64,000 nucleotides of DNA from NCBI RefSeq assembly GCF_025449335.1, contig NZ_CP104883.1:186001-250000 (forward strand), in the 5' to 3' direction. Origin of the DNA: Bartonella sp. HY328. GTDB lineage: Bacteria; Pseudomonadota; Alphaproteobacteria; Rhizobiales; Rhizobiaceae. Numbering within the stretch: the first letter of the stretch is position 1; each line of letters starts with the position of its first letter. The notes below the pieces were generated by a model, which worked only from the letters and a program-made list of their open reading frames with translations, ran no database searches and had not been told where the DNA came from. Made by a program: the position numbers and the translations under genes. Shown here in pieces: positions 36,592 to 45,806 of this stretch.

Positions 36592-38013
36592 ATGAGCGAA
36601 ACTGCACCAGTACAACAAAAGCCTATTAGTCTTTTAAACGAAGCTAAACGCATATTTAAAGGCCGTAATAATGTTGACATGACTTTTAATGAATTTTTGC
36701 TTCACGCTGAAAAAGATAAACAACAATATTTTTTAGAGCGCTTGAAAGAATATCAGGCCATGCTTCACGTTATAGGCCTTCTCGCGGGTGTTATTGGAAC
36801 AGAGAAAGAGCAAAAAGATCTTCGTGATGCGGTTATGAAAGCGATAGAAGATTATATAAAGACTATAAAAATTACAGAAGCTGATAAAAATACAGTTTAT
36901 TTTGAAACTGTAGGGGGAGAAGGCGATGGATACCTAGCAATCTCTTGGCTAATTTCTGATTTATTTGGTCTTGAAGGTACAAAAAAACAACTTGAGGATG
37001 CTGGGCGAACAAATCATGAAGCTAATCAAGTAATAAGCCAAATAGTAAAAGATTTCATATACTCACTTTGGAATTCATTAAAAAAATGGTGGGAAGATTT
37101 TTGGAAAATTTATGAGACTGAAGGATTATTAATAGCGATTAATCGTTTGAAAATAGATGTTGTTTTTTTCGTAGCAGAAACGGCACTTGATATTGGTATA
37201 TCGGTCGCTTTAGCTGGCGCTGGAGCAGCTGTAGCCGCAGCTCTTAAAGGTTTACGTTTTATTGGACAAAGAGTTGGTCGAACAGTTACACGTGTTATTA
37301 TTAAAGCTATTCCAGATAAACCGCATAGCCATCAATTAGATAAAGTTCTAAAAGAAATATCTATTGATGATGTTAATTTAGATCCTAGTCTCAAAAAACT
37401 AATTAATGAAGAAAAATTAGGCGGTGCAAGTCCAATTGATGATATTTCAAAACGACAACATTCTAAACCAGATTTTAAGAAAACTACTTTGGTAAAAGGA
37501 AAAAACGTTGCAGATATTAAATATCATCCAGTTAGTAAACGTCCTATAGAAGTTAAAGCTACAATAAGAGAAGATTTTGGAGGTGGTAAAAGAAATGATA
37601 ATGCAACAAAAATTGGTAAAGAGTTTGGTGATGGTAATGACGATGGTGGACATTTAACCGCGCATCGATATTTTAAAGATTCACCTGATGAAAGTATTGC
37701 TCCGCAGCATGTTAAAACAAATCGTAGCGCCTTTAAAATGATGGAAAATGAATGGGGTGATTGGCTAAAGTATGGTAGACGTAATAATAAAGATATAGAG
37801 ATAAAGTATGTAATAAAAACAGATCCACCAGGAGCTGAAAGACCAAAGAAATTTTATGGAGAGTATGAGGTTTTTGAAAGAGATAAACTCAATCCGAAAG
37901 AATGGGTTAGTGTTAGAAAAAAAGTTATTAATATAACGAATGATGAACATGCAAGCTTTAATCGTGTTATGTTCAGAACGGATAACAAAGGTAATTTTAC
38001 CCCTATGAAGTAA
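36592..38013 (+). CDS. T6SS effector with DNA/RNA non-specific endonuclease (NS_2) C-terminal domain
   Basis: 473 residues. The C-terminal domain (about 310-450) has DDGGHLTAHRY at 350-360. This fits the (D)xGH motif of beta-beta-alpha metal nucleases of the Endonuclea_NS_2 type, with His354 as the likely general base. IAPQHVKTNRSAFKMMENEW (about 369-388) supplies the Asn and Glu normally found in this family. The N-terminal 240 residues are helical, with a Trp-rich amphipathic piece (SLWNSLKKWWEDFWKIYETEG) and an Ala/Gly hydrophobic segment (about 195-220). This layout is seen in T6SS cargo toxins. It probably degrades nucleic acids of target cells. The next gene is the immunity candidate. 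Confidence 0.75.
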   Translation: MSETAPVQQKPISLLNEAKRIFKGRNNVDMTFNEFLLHAEKDKQQYFLERLKEYQAMLHVIGLLAGVIGTEKEQKDLRDAVMKAIEDYIKTIKITEADKNTVYFETVGGEGDGYLAISWLISDLFGLEGTKKQLEDAGRTNHEANQVISQIVKDFIYSLWNSLKKWWEDFWKIYETEGLLIAINRLKIDVVFFVAETALDIGISVALAGAGAAVAAALKGLRFIGQRVGRTVTRVIIKAIPDKPHSHQLDKVLKEISIDDVNLDPSLKKLINEEKLGGASPIDDISKRQHSKPDFKKTTLVKGKNVADIKYHPVSKRPIEVKATIREDFGGGKRNDNATKIGKEFGDGNDDGGHLTAHRYFKDSPDESIAPQHVKTNRSAFKMMENEWGDWLKYGRRNNKDIEIKYVIKTDPPGAERPKKFYGEYEVFERDKLNPKEWVSVRKKVINITNDEHASFNRVMFRTDNKGNFTPMK

Positions 38014-38024
38014 GGTATAAATTT

Positions 38025-38444
38025 ATGACAATTGAAAATGATATTGTAAACGATATAGGTGCTATTATGTTTAGAAGTGCTAAACAAAGTGCTTTTAGAA
38101 TGTCGGGTAATGAAGATGAATGGGATTATGGTGTCTATGTTTTTACTGAAGGAAGTGGAGATATAGCTTTGTATTTTAAAAAGAAATACATAAGTTACAG
38201 TTTTGGAGATGAATTGCTTGACATATTAAATTTGTTTGAAAATTTTAGAGATATCACTCGCGTGGACGGTGATAAACCGTGGCTAAAATGTAAGGCGGCT
38301 ATCCGTAAAAGTGATCGCCAATTAAAAATGTTATTTGAATTTGATGATTTAAAAAAATGGTCAATTGGTCCAAATAACTTAGATAAACAATATGAAATAT
38401 TACTTGGTGATATTTTTCCAGAAGCATTAGAAATACAACCTTAA
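38025..38444 (+). CDS. Putative immunity protein for the nuclease effector
   Basis: 139 residues, acidic, no signal peptide, starting 11 bp after the nuclease stop. It ends in a WSIGPNNLDKQYEILLGDIFPEALE-type tail and has a W..GVYVF.EGSGDIALYF beta segment that resembles YezG/DUF600-type immunity proteins, though weakly. A cytoplasmic acidic partner encoded right after a nuclease toxin is the standard immunity arrangement. Function inferred from position and charge. Confidence 0.55.
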   Translation: MTIENDIVNDIGAIMFRSAKQSAFRMSGNEDEWDYGVYVFTEGSGDIALYFKKKYISYSFGDELLDILNLFENFRDITRVDGDKPWLKCKAAIRKSDRQLKMLFEFDDLKKWSIGPNNLDKQYEILLGDIFPEALEIQP

Positions 38445-38466
38445 TAATTTTTTGCTGTAGGAAAAT

Positions 38467-39525
38467 ATGGATATTATATGTAAATACGCCATTCCTAGGA
38501 TTTTTTTTCAGCATTGGGATAAGGACGGAAAAGAATTTGGTGTTCTTATCGTAAAAGCTGATTTCCACATTAATGAAAATCATTTTGCTTTATTAAAGGA
38601 GGAGCAGAATAGTTTTATATTTGATGATATATATTGGGGAGATATTGGGACTAGTTCACTAAAATATGAAAGTGAATTGGCACCATTTAAGCCTAAAACA
38701 GACATTATGTTTAATGCTATCGCTCGTTCGCCTAACAATGAACAATGTAAATATTGGCAGGTTGGAATAAAAATTGATGATTTGTTATTTTATCAATTTT
38801 CTGTTTTTGGAAAACGTGTAATCTCAAGCAACCAAACCCCTTTAGGTAGAAGTTGGCAACTATCAGAGATTGAGCCAATAACAGAAATTCCTTTACAATA
38901 TGAATATGCTTTTGGAGGCACTATAGCTTGTTCTGAGCACGAACAAAATTATTGTCGATATAACCCCGTTGGTACGGGTTTGTTAAGCAATTTTATTTTA
39001 AATCAAGATAATCCTATCTTTGCTCCACAAATCGGAATTTTTGCAGAACTTAATAATTATAAACCAGGTGACGAACTTGTTGTATGTGGAATTTCTCCCA
39101 TTGCCAAGGGGTGGTATCCTCGTCTTAATTTAGCTGGAACGTTTGATCAAAAATGGCAGCAACAACGGCATCCTTTAGTTCCAGAGGATTTTGACTTTAA
39201 TTATTGGAATGCAGCTCCAACAGTATTACAAATAACACCTTATTTAAAAGGAAACGAAACTATAACCGCTTACGGAATGTTTCATGAAAAGCAAGAATAT
39301 TCTTTCTGTTTACCTGGCGTTCAATTAATTTGTGCAATAAAAATAAAGAATAATGTAAATATTCAAATTGAAAAAATGAACTTAGATACAGTATATTGTG
39401 ATATTTCATCAGATAATTTTATTAAACACAGTATGACTATAACATGGAGAAAAATATTTTCTTATTACGAAGAAATAGAAAATATTAATATTAATATCTC
39501 AAGAATTATTAATCCGAATATTTGA
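38467..39525 (+). CDS. DUF2169 family T6SS adaptor/accessory protein
   Basis: 352 residues. DUF2169 proteins (chaperone/adaptor role in T6SS effector delivery) share the blocks seen here: FGVLIVKADFHI near the start, DDIYWGDIGTSSLKYESELAPFKPKTDIMFNA (about 50-80), EYAFGGT, YNPVGTG (about 165) and APQIG. The neighbouring DUF4150 PAAR-like gene is the usual partner of DUF2169, so the pair probably loads cargo onto the spike. Confidence 0.85.
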   Translation: MDIICKYAIPRIFFQHWDKDGKEFGVLIVKADFHINENHFALLKEEQNSFIFDDIYWGDIGTSSLKYESELAPFKPKTDIMFNAIARSPNNEQCKYWQVGIKIDDLLFYQFSVFGKRVISSNQTPLGRSWQLSEIEPITEIPLQYEYAFGGTIACSEHEQNYCRYNPVGTGLLSNFILNQDNPIFAPQIGIFAELNNYKPGDELVVCGISPIAKGWYPRLNLAGTFDQKWQQQRHPLVPEDFDFNYWNAAPTVLQITPYLKGNETITAYGMFHEKQEYSFCLPGVQLICAIKIKNNVNIQIEKMNLDTVYCDISSDNFIKHSMTITWRKIFSYYEEIENININISRIINPNI

Positions 39526-39534
39526 GGACAGAAA

Positions 39535-39939
39535 ATGACACAAGATGCATTAAGATTTACTTCTGAAACAAATATGATTAGTTGTCTTTCTCCTTGTGTT
39601 TGTCTTACGCCTGTTGCAGGAGCAATAGTTCCAATTCCTTATATGATTTTTTCAAAATTAAATTGGAGTAAAAAGACAATAGAGAATGTTACATTTGGCG
39701 GCGAACAAGCTTTTACAATGGATAGCCGAACCAATAAAGTTATAGGCAATGAACCTGGTGTAAAGGGGGGGATTATTTCTGGAGTTAATAGAGGATGGTG
39801 TCGCCCGCAATCAAATAAATCTAATTTTTATGTAAATGGTAAGCAGGTAATACAGCACGATTGCATTTTTGAAATGAATTGTAATGGACCAGACGGGCCT
39901 TCAAATACCATTGGAAAAATTATGTACTATGATAAATAA
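39535..39939 (+). CDS. DUF4150 / PAAR-like domain protein
   Basis: 134 residues. It contains CLTPVAGAIVPIPYMIFSKLNW, FTMDSRTNKVIGNEPGVKGGIISG and NVNRGWCRP-like patterns of the DUF4150 PAAR-like family, with Cys/His residues near the ends. It is probably an alternative spike tip used with the right VgrG. It starts 9 bases after the DUF2169 stop. No toxin extension follows within the frame. Confidence 0.82.
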   Translation: MTQDALRFTSETNMISCLSPCVCLTPVAGAIVPIPYMIFSKLNWSKKTIENVTFGGEQAFTMDSRTNKVIGNEPGVKGGIISGVNRGWCRPQSNKSNFYVNGKQVIQHDCIFEMNCNGPDGPSNTIGKIMYYDK

Positions 39940-39953
39940 CTTTAAAAATTAAC

Positions 39954-40194
39954 CAAATTTTGTTTTCCATAAAGGTGAAGATGTTGTAATTACAACAGGG
40001 ACTGGAAGCGATAAGGGAACGGTTATCACAGCCTAAAGTTCGACAGGAAGTAAAGGGGAAACTGGAGCCAGTACCTTAGATGGGCTAGCAGCGGACAAAG
40101 GAGGAGCTATAACCGTCGAAATGATAACGGGTATTGGTATTCCTAAACTAAGTGGTAGCTTCTTACCTCCCGCAACACGAATAGATTTGAATTA
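39954..40194 (+). pseudogene. Remnant ORF of unknown gene at the end of the effector module
   Basis: One frame reads continuously from about 39954 (PNFVFHKGEDVVITTGTGSDKG...) to a TAA at 40194, interrupted by a single TAA codon near 40034. There is no start codon in a proper context. The composition (Gly/Thr/Ser-rich, GSKGETGASTLDGLAADKGG) is protein-like. Family not recognised. Probably the 3' part of a further cargo or tip gene that decayed at the right edge of the island. Confidence 0.4.
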
Positions 40195-40539
40195 AAAAAA
40201 TAACGTTTTTGAGAAAAGTTAATTTTGATAATGAATAGATGTTTTTCTGCAGCTTAATTTTATTAAAAATCATTCTTAAAATTACACTTCAAAAACGCAA
40301 TTGTGCTATTTCTAAGCTTTGTGCCTGTTTCTTTCCTGAAATACGCTCTATAATCAATGCAGAAGGCAATAGAAACGACTTTACAACCATGAGGCTAGTC
40401 TTGTCACTAGGTGTGATGCACTAGGAACATTTTTGAGAAATTTGCTTTGATAAGTAAAAAATGCTACCATCAACGAAACTAATTTTGAGTTCATCAGCGC
40501 CATGCATCACGCATCAATATTTAATTATACTTTTTTGAA

Positions 40540-40594
40540 CAATCAAAAATTGTGGCTAATTGTGGCTAATTGCGGCCAAATATATTTAATAATG
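40540..40594. repeat. Right copy of the 26-bp direct repeat, with 10-bp tandem units before it
   Basis: Bases 40569-40594 are identical to 4649-4674. Immediately before them TTGTGGCTAA occurs twice, followed by the variant TTGCGGCCAA that starts the repeat. Apart from this the stretch 40195-40618 shows no gene-like frame or other structure I can support. Confidence 0.65.
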
Positions 40595-40618
40595 ACATTA
40601 AAGCTTTAAAACTAAGCT

Positions 40619-41456
40619 CAGGGGCTATTAATTTTGGGGATTCCCATTTTAGCTAATTTATGATTCATTTGTGTTACGGAGATAACCAATGAGTGATTTA
40701 TTTTTATTGAGGGAAGGTCAGATGGCGCGGATATCGCTTTATTTTCCATTGTCCCATGGGGTAGCACGTGTTGGTGATATGCGCATTATCAGTGGGATTG
40801 ACTATGTTATCAAGCATAGCTTGCAATGGAAAGATGCTCCTAAGGATTATGGCCTACATAAAACACTTTATAACTGCCTTTTTCGCTAGAGGCGATTGGG
40901 TGTGTTTGATCGTATCTTTGCAGTGCTCTCTGGGGAAGATCCAAAACCTCAGCATATTATCATTGATGCAACCCACCTTAAGGCACACCGCACAGCAGCC
41001 AGCCTGCTTAAAAAGGGGATGTTACCCGCAGTATCGGACGCATTAAAGGAGGGCGGAATTCAAAACTCCATACAGTCTGCGATAAAGATGGAAAGCCGAT
41101 ATGCCTGTTATTATCGTAAGGTGAGATGAGTGACCACAAAGGTGCAGCTCTTTTGTTACCTGTTTTGCCTGATGCGCAAGAACTCATTGCTGATAAAGGT
41201 ATTGACACAGATTGGTTTAGGCAAGCCTTGCTTGACAGAAACATCCAGCCTTGCATTCCTCCCCGAAAGGGTAAAACAACAATTATCTTCTTTGACAAAA
41301 CAATCTACAAATTACGTCATAAAATTGAAAACTTGTTTGCAAAACTCAAAGATTGGCCGGCCTATAGCTACAAGATTTGACAGATGTGCTCATACTTTCT
41401 TTTCACCGATATGTATCGCTGCGGCCGTCATCTTCTATTTTAATTAATGAGTCCTG
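40619..41456 (+). mobile_element. Decayed IS5-family (IS427-like) insertion sequence
   Basis: About 840 bp. Candidate imperfect ends are CAGGGGCTATTAATTTT (40619-40635) and, inverted, AATTAATGAGTCCTG (about 41442-41456). Length and ends fit IS427-group elements. The transposase inside is broken (separate entry). No clear target duplication is visible. Confidence 0.6.
40689..41447 (+). pseudogene. IS5-family transposase, broken by stops and frameshifts
   Basis: Starts MSDLFLLREGQMARISLYFPLSHG (40689), runs to a TAG after YNCLFR, and resumes as LGVFDRIFAVLSGEDPKPQHIIIDATHLKAHRTAASLLKKG. It then shifts frame twice more: MSDHKGAALLLPVLPDAQELIADKGIDTDWF..., and a last piece ATRFDRCAHTFFSPICIAAAVIFYFN ending at 41447. 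The order matches two-domain IS427/IS5 DDE transposases, with catalytic Asp in IIIDATHLKAH and IADKGID. At least one stop and two frameshifts make it non-functional. Confidence 0.85.
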
Positions 41457-41504
41457 CCCATAAACCGACCTGCCGTCACGACATAAACTTCAAATCTAAT
41501 GTCA

Positions 41505-41538
41505 CAAAAAAACCCGCTAAAAAGCGGGTTTTCTTAAA
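41505..41538 (-). terminator. Terminator of rpsA
   Basis: AACCCGCT / AGCGGGTT hairpin (41511-41530) just past the rpsA stop; on the minus strand it is followed by a run of T. The plus strand also has T after the stem, so it can act both ways. Confidence 0.85.
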
Positions 41539-41555
41539 TTTATGTAAAGCAAGGA

Positions 41556-43256
41556 TTAGTCTTGGTCTTGCTTCTTAAGAGCTGCGCCAAGAATATCGCC
41601 AAGAGAAGCACCAGAATCTGCTGAACCATATTGAGCAACAGCTTCTTTTTCTTCAGCAATTTCAAGAGCCTTGATAGATACTGAAATCTTACGGGTCTTC
41701 TTATCAAATGCTGTTACACGAGCATCGATTTTCTGACCAACGCTGAAGCGTTCTGGACGTTGTTCTTCACGGTCACGAGCAAGGTCTGCACGACGAATGA
41801 AAGCATCAAGATCATGATCAACAAGCTTCACATCAAGACCAGTTTCTTGAACGCCAGTAACTTCACAAGTTACAACGGCATTCTTACGAAGATCGCCAGA
41901 AGCAGCAGCTTCGCCAACTTTATCTTCAGAAAGCTGTTTAATGCCAAGAGAAATACGTTCTTTCTCAACATCAACATCAAGAACAACAGCCTTTACAGTG
42001 TCACCCTTTGAGAATTCTTCGATAACTTGTTCGCCTGGACGGTTCCAATCAAGATCAGAAAGGTGAACCATGCCATCAACATCGCCTTCAAGGCCGATGA
42101 AGAGACCAAATTCAGTCTTGTTCTTAACTTCGCCTTCAACGATTGTACCAACAGGGAATTTGTCAGCAAATGCGTTCCATGGGTTTTCAAGAGTTTGCTT
42201 GAGGCCAAGTGAAATACGACGCTTAACAGGATCAACTTCCAACACAACCACTTCAACTTCCTGCGAAGTTGAAAGGATTTTACCTGGATGTACGTTTTTC
42301 TTGGTCCAGCTCATTTCTGAAACGTGGATAAGACCTTCAATACCTGGTTCGATTTCAACAAATGCACCGTAATCAGTGATGTTGGTAACAGCGCCAGAGA
42401 TCTTTTTGCCAACTGGATATTTTGCACCAATGCCATCCCAAGGATCGCTTTCAAGCTGCTTCATGCCGAGTGAAATACGATGAGTATCTTGGTTGATACG
42501 GATAATCTGTACCTTAACAGTTTGGCCAATGGTGAGGATTTCTGAAGGATGGTTAACACGGCGCCATGCCATGTCGGTCACATGCAACAAGCCATCAATG
42601 CCACCAAGATCAACGAATGCACCGTAATCGGTGATATTCTTGACCACACCATCAACAACCTGACCTTCTTCAAGGTTCTGAACGATTTCAGAGCGTTGTT
42701 CTGCACGGCTTTCTTCAAGAACGGTACGGCGTGACACGACGATATTGCCGCGACGACGATCCATTTTCAAGATTTCAAATGGCTGTGGGTTGTGCATCAA
42801 AGGTGTAACATCGCGGATTGGGCGAATGTCAACTTGGCTGCGTGGCAAGAAGGCAACCGCACCATCAAGATCAACGGTGAAACCACCCTTAACTTGACTG
42901 AAGATTGTACCATCAACGCGCTGACCAGCATTGAATTTTTCTTCCAAACGGATCCAGCTTTCTTCACGGCGCGCTTTTTCGCGCGAAAGAACAGCTTCAC
43001 CCATGGCGTTTTCAATACGCTCTACGTAAACTTCTACTTCATCGCCTGGCTTTAATGAGCCATCTTTAGCTTTTAAGCCAAATTCCTTCAAAGGAATACG
43101 GCCTTCAACTTTAAGACCTGCATCAATGATAGCCATATCTTTTTCAATGGCGATGATGCGGCCCTTAACAACATTACCTTCTGCAAGGTCTTGTTTTTGG
43201 AAAGATTCAGCTAATAGGGCTTCAAAATCTTCGGTGCTTGGATTGGATAGTGACAT
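41556..43256 (-). CDS. rpsA: 30S ribosomal protein S1
   Basis: 566 residues. The open frame continues to 43295 through a TTG, but the ATG at 43256 (after AGGAG) gives the standard start MSLSNPSTEDFEALLAESF. Six S1 RNA-binding domains can be followed: for example VVKGRIIAIEKDMAIIDAGLKVEGRIP, VVDGVVKNITDYGAFVDLGGIDGLLHVTDMAW, and KISGAVTNITDYGAFVEIEPGIEGLIHVSEMSW. S1 helps mRNA bind to the ribosome. Length agrees with alphaproteobacterial S1. It follows cmk and aroA on the same strand. Confidence 0.98.
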   Translation of the reverse strand: MSLSNPSTEDFEALLAESFQKQDLAEGNVVKGRIIAIEKDMAIIDAGLKVEGRIPLKEFGLKAKDGSLKPGDEVEVYVERIENAMGEAVLSREKARREESWIRLEEKFNAGQRVDGTIFSQVKGGFTVDLDGAVAFLPRSQVDIRPIRDVTPLMHNPQPFEILKMDRRRGNIVVSRRTVLEESRAEQRSEIVQNLEEGQVVDGVVKNITDYGAFVDLGGIDGLLHVTDMAWRRVNHPSEILTIGQTVKVQIIRINQDTHRISLGMKQLESDPWDGIGAKYPVGKKISGAVTNITDYGAFVEIEPGIEGLIHVSEMSWTKKNVHPGKILSTSQEVEVVVLEVDPVKRRISLGLKQTLENPWNAFADKFPVGTIVEGEVKNKTEFGLFIGLEGDVDGMVHLSDLDWNRPGEQVIEEFSKGDTVKAVVLDVDVEKERISLGIKQLSEDKVGEAAASGDLRKNAVVTCEVTGVQETGLDVKLVDHDLDAFIRRADLARDREEQRPERFSVGQKIDARVTAFDKKTRKISVSIKALEIAEEKEAVAQYGSADSGASLGDILGAALKKQDQD

Positions 43257-43436
43257 AAAAACTCCTGAATGTGCTTTAGATATTTCAAAGCACAAGGCGC
43301 CGGGGGTTGGTGTTGAACAAATATGGCAAAAATCCTTTGATCCATAAAATGGATACCGGCGCAGGATCTACCATGGAAAATTTGCGTATGAGCTAGCCAG
43401 ATAAGAAACCATAAAATTTTTCTTAAAAAGAAATAA

Positions 43437-44087
43437 CTATAATGATGTATCAATCACTTGGCATGCTGTTACAAACGCTGTTTCTATACTCAATTTTGTT
43501 GTATCTAGCAAGTAGGCATCTTGCGCTTGTTTAAGTGGCCCCTCAGCTCTATTGCTATCACGGGCATCACGCTCAATAAGATCCGTTTCAATTTGGGTCA
43601 AATCTGCGCTGCCACCACGCGCAACTATCTCATCAAAACGCCGCTTTGCTCGCACTTCAACCAAGGCAGTTACAAAAAATTTGACCGTTGCATCAGGGCA
43701 AACGACCGTGCCAATATCACGGCCATCAAGCACAGCACCAGCACCATTTTTTGCAAATTGACGCTGTGCATTAACCAAAGCACGGCGTAATTTTGGAAAA
43801 ACCGCTATTTTTGATGCAGCTTCACCGATCAAGTGATTCGATAAAATAGCCCTATCCATTTTTGAAAAGTCAACGCTTTCAGCAGTTTTAATCACCGTTT
43901 CTTCATCATCAAGGGGTAAATTATCTTCCAGCATTTTATGGGCAACGGCGCGATAAGTAAGCCCCGTATCCAAATGTGGTAATTGATAATGCTCGGCAAT
44001 CATTCGCGCCAGCGTTCCCTTACCAGAAGCTGCCGGTCCATCAATGGCAATGATCAAGGTTTTTTCTGTATTGTTATTTACTGACAT
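43437..44087 (-). CDS. cmk: Cytidylate kinase
   Basis: 216 residues. P-loop GPAASGKGTLA at 17-27, the CMP-binding pieces LDTGLTYRAVA (about 39-49) and DGRDIGTVVCPDA (about 121-133). It phosphorylates CMP and dCMP. It overlaps the end of aroA by 10 bp, so both are probably in one transcript. The order aroA-cmk-rpsA is common in alphaproteobacteria. Confidence 0.97.
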   Translation of the reverse strand: MSVNNNTEKTLIIAIDGPAASGKGTLARMIAEHYQLPHLDTGLTYRAVAHKMLEDNLPLDDEETVIKTAESVDFSKMDRAILSNHLIGEAASKIAVFPKLRRALVNAQRQFAKNGAGAVLDGRDIGTVVCPDATVKFFVTALVEVRAKRRFDEIVARGGSADLTQIETDLIERDARDSNRAEGPLKQAQDAYLLDTTKLSIETAFVTACQVIDTSL

Positions 44088-45421
44088 TCTAAATCCGCTC
44101 CAAGATTGCCCATAAGTGTCATAAATTCAGGGAAACTTGTGGCAATCATTGTGCTATCATCAACACTTACTGGCTTTTGGCTAGCGCAGCCCATTACAAG
44201 AAAGCTCATGGCGATACGGTGGTCAAGATGAGTTGCAACTTTGCCGCCGCCAAGGCCTTTGCCTTCTGGTACGCCCGCAACAATTAAATAATCTTCACCC
44301 TCTTCGCAAACAACATTATTGGCTTTTAGACCAGCAGCAACCGCCGCAAGGCGATCAGATTCCTTAACCCGCAATTCTTCTAAGCCCGGCATAATTGTTC
44401 GCCCTTGTGCAAAAGAAGCGGCGATGCTTAAAACTGGATATTCGTCAATCATCGATGGTGCACGTTCAGCTGGAACCGTAACGCCGCGCAAATCAGACGA
44501 GCGCACACGCAAATCTGCAACATCTTCACCGCCGGTTTGCCGTTCATTCATTAATTCAATATTAGCGCCCATTTCCAACAATGTGGTGATAAGTCCAGTT
44601 CTGGTTGGATTCATCAAAACATTGCGAATGATAATATCAGAACCCGGAACAATTAATGCTGCAACAATGGGAAAAGCCGCAGAAGAGGGGTCGCCCGGTA
44701 CATTTATGGTTTGGCCGGTTAATTTGCCTTGCCCTGCTAGGCGAATAATCCGCTCACCATTATCGGCAATTTCTACCTCAAGATCAGCACCAAAACCACG
44801 CAACATTTTTTCCGTATGGTCGCGGGTCATCACTGGCTCGATCACTGTTGTAATGCCCGGAGTATTAAGCCCTGCAAGAAGAACGGCCGATTTTACCTGT
44901 GCCGATGCCATAGGTACACGATAGGTAATGGGATTAGCGGTTTTGGGGCCAATCAATGTCAAAGGCATTTTATCGCCTTCACTTGCTTCCACTTGCACCC
45001 CCATGAGGCGTAGCGGATCAAGCACGCGTCCCATTGGCCGGCGACTTAAGGAAGCATCACCAATGAAACTTGTTTTCATGTCATAAGTGCCAACCAACCC
45101 CATAGTAAGGCGTGCGCCCGTACCGGCATTGCCAAAATCTAAAGGTTGTTGCGGCTCTAATAATGCGCCATTGCCTGTGCCATGAATGATCCATTCATCA
45201 CCTTCATGCCTAATTTGCGCCCCCATAGCGGCAAAAGCTTTACCGGTATTTAAAACATCTTCGCCTTCCAAAAGCCCAGTAATACGCGTTTCGCCGCTAG
45301 CAAGCGCGCCAAACATAAAAGAGCGATGCGAAATGGATTTATCGCCAGGAATATGCACTTCACCCTTAAGGGCACGACATTGATTGGAAACCATTGGCAC
45401 AGGTTTAAGATCTGAAGACAT
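44078..45421 (-). CDS. aroA: 3-phosphoshikimate 1-carboxyvinyltransferase (EPSP synthase), class II
   Basis: 447 residues; joins PEP to shikimate 3-phosphate in aromatic amino acid synthesis. Motifs are GDKSISHRSF (about 23-32), MASAQVKSAVLLAGLNTPG, and RDHTEKML, which has the R-x-H-x-E pattern of class II (Agrobacterium CP4-like) enzymes. The PEP-site segment reads FGNAGTGARLTMGLVG, with Gly where the CP4 enzyme (as I recall it) has the Ala linked to glyphosate tolerance. Upstream 45422-45806 holds no other recognisable gene or RNA. Confidence 0.96.
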   Translation of the reverse strand: MSSDLKPVPMVSNQCRALKGEVHIPGDKSISHRSFMFGALASGETRITGLLEGEDVLNTGKAFAAMGAQIRHEGDEWIIHGTGNGALLEPQQPLDFGNAGTGARLTMGLVGTYDMKTSFIGDASLSRRPMGRVLDPLRLMGVQVEASEGDKMPLTLIGPKTANPITYRVPMASAQVKSAVLLAGLNTPGITTVIEPVMTRDHTEKMLRGFGADLEVEIADNGERIIRLAGQGKLTGQTINVPGDPSSAAFPIVAALIVPGSDIIIRNVLMNPTRTGLITTLLEMGANIELMNERQTGGEDVADLRVRSSDLRGVTVPAERAPSMIDEYPVLSIAASFAQGRTIMPGLEELRVKESDRLAAVAAGLKANNVVCEEGEDYLIVAGVPEGKGLGGGKVATHLDHRIAMSFLVMGCASQKPVSVDDSTMIATSFPEFMTLMGNLGADLECQ

Positions 45422-45806
45422 GATGTTTTAAGCTTTATATTGAAGTGAAAACAGAATAATGCGCAAGTTAGCTATTTTAACTGCTGAGTGCAATGCTTAA
45501 AAAGACGTTCACAAATTTAAATAGCGATAGGCATTTATAGGCAATCTACCATTAAAAGCGTTAGTTTATCTAATAAGGGTTACCAACATTGTTGTGAATA
45601 ATAAAAATATCATTTTTTATCTTTGACAAATTATCAAAATTGCGCTTAACCAACAGCCAACTCTTTGCCAAAAAGGCAAAATCAATTGGCTTATTTGAAA
45701 AAAACAAACAAGCTTTGGTAAAATTATTGCAGTCTGGGTTTTTTTGTGCTTGTGATACACTAAATACAACACAAATTGTTCCCTTTAACTTTTAAGAGGC
45801 TTGCTT

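Noticed and set aside
44319..44924. 201-residue frame antisense to aroA
   Set aside because: Long antisense frames are common over codon-biased genes; composition is not protein-like and aroA is certain.
45422..45806. Possible tRNA or leader RNA between aroA and the TIGR02300 gene
   Set aside because: No cloverleaf, T-loop motif or strong hairpin could be found by eye.
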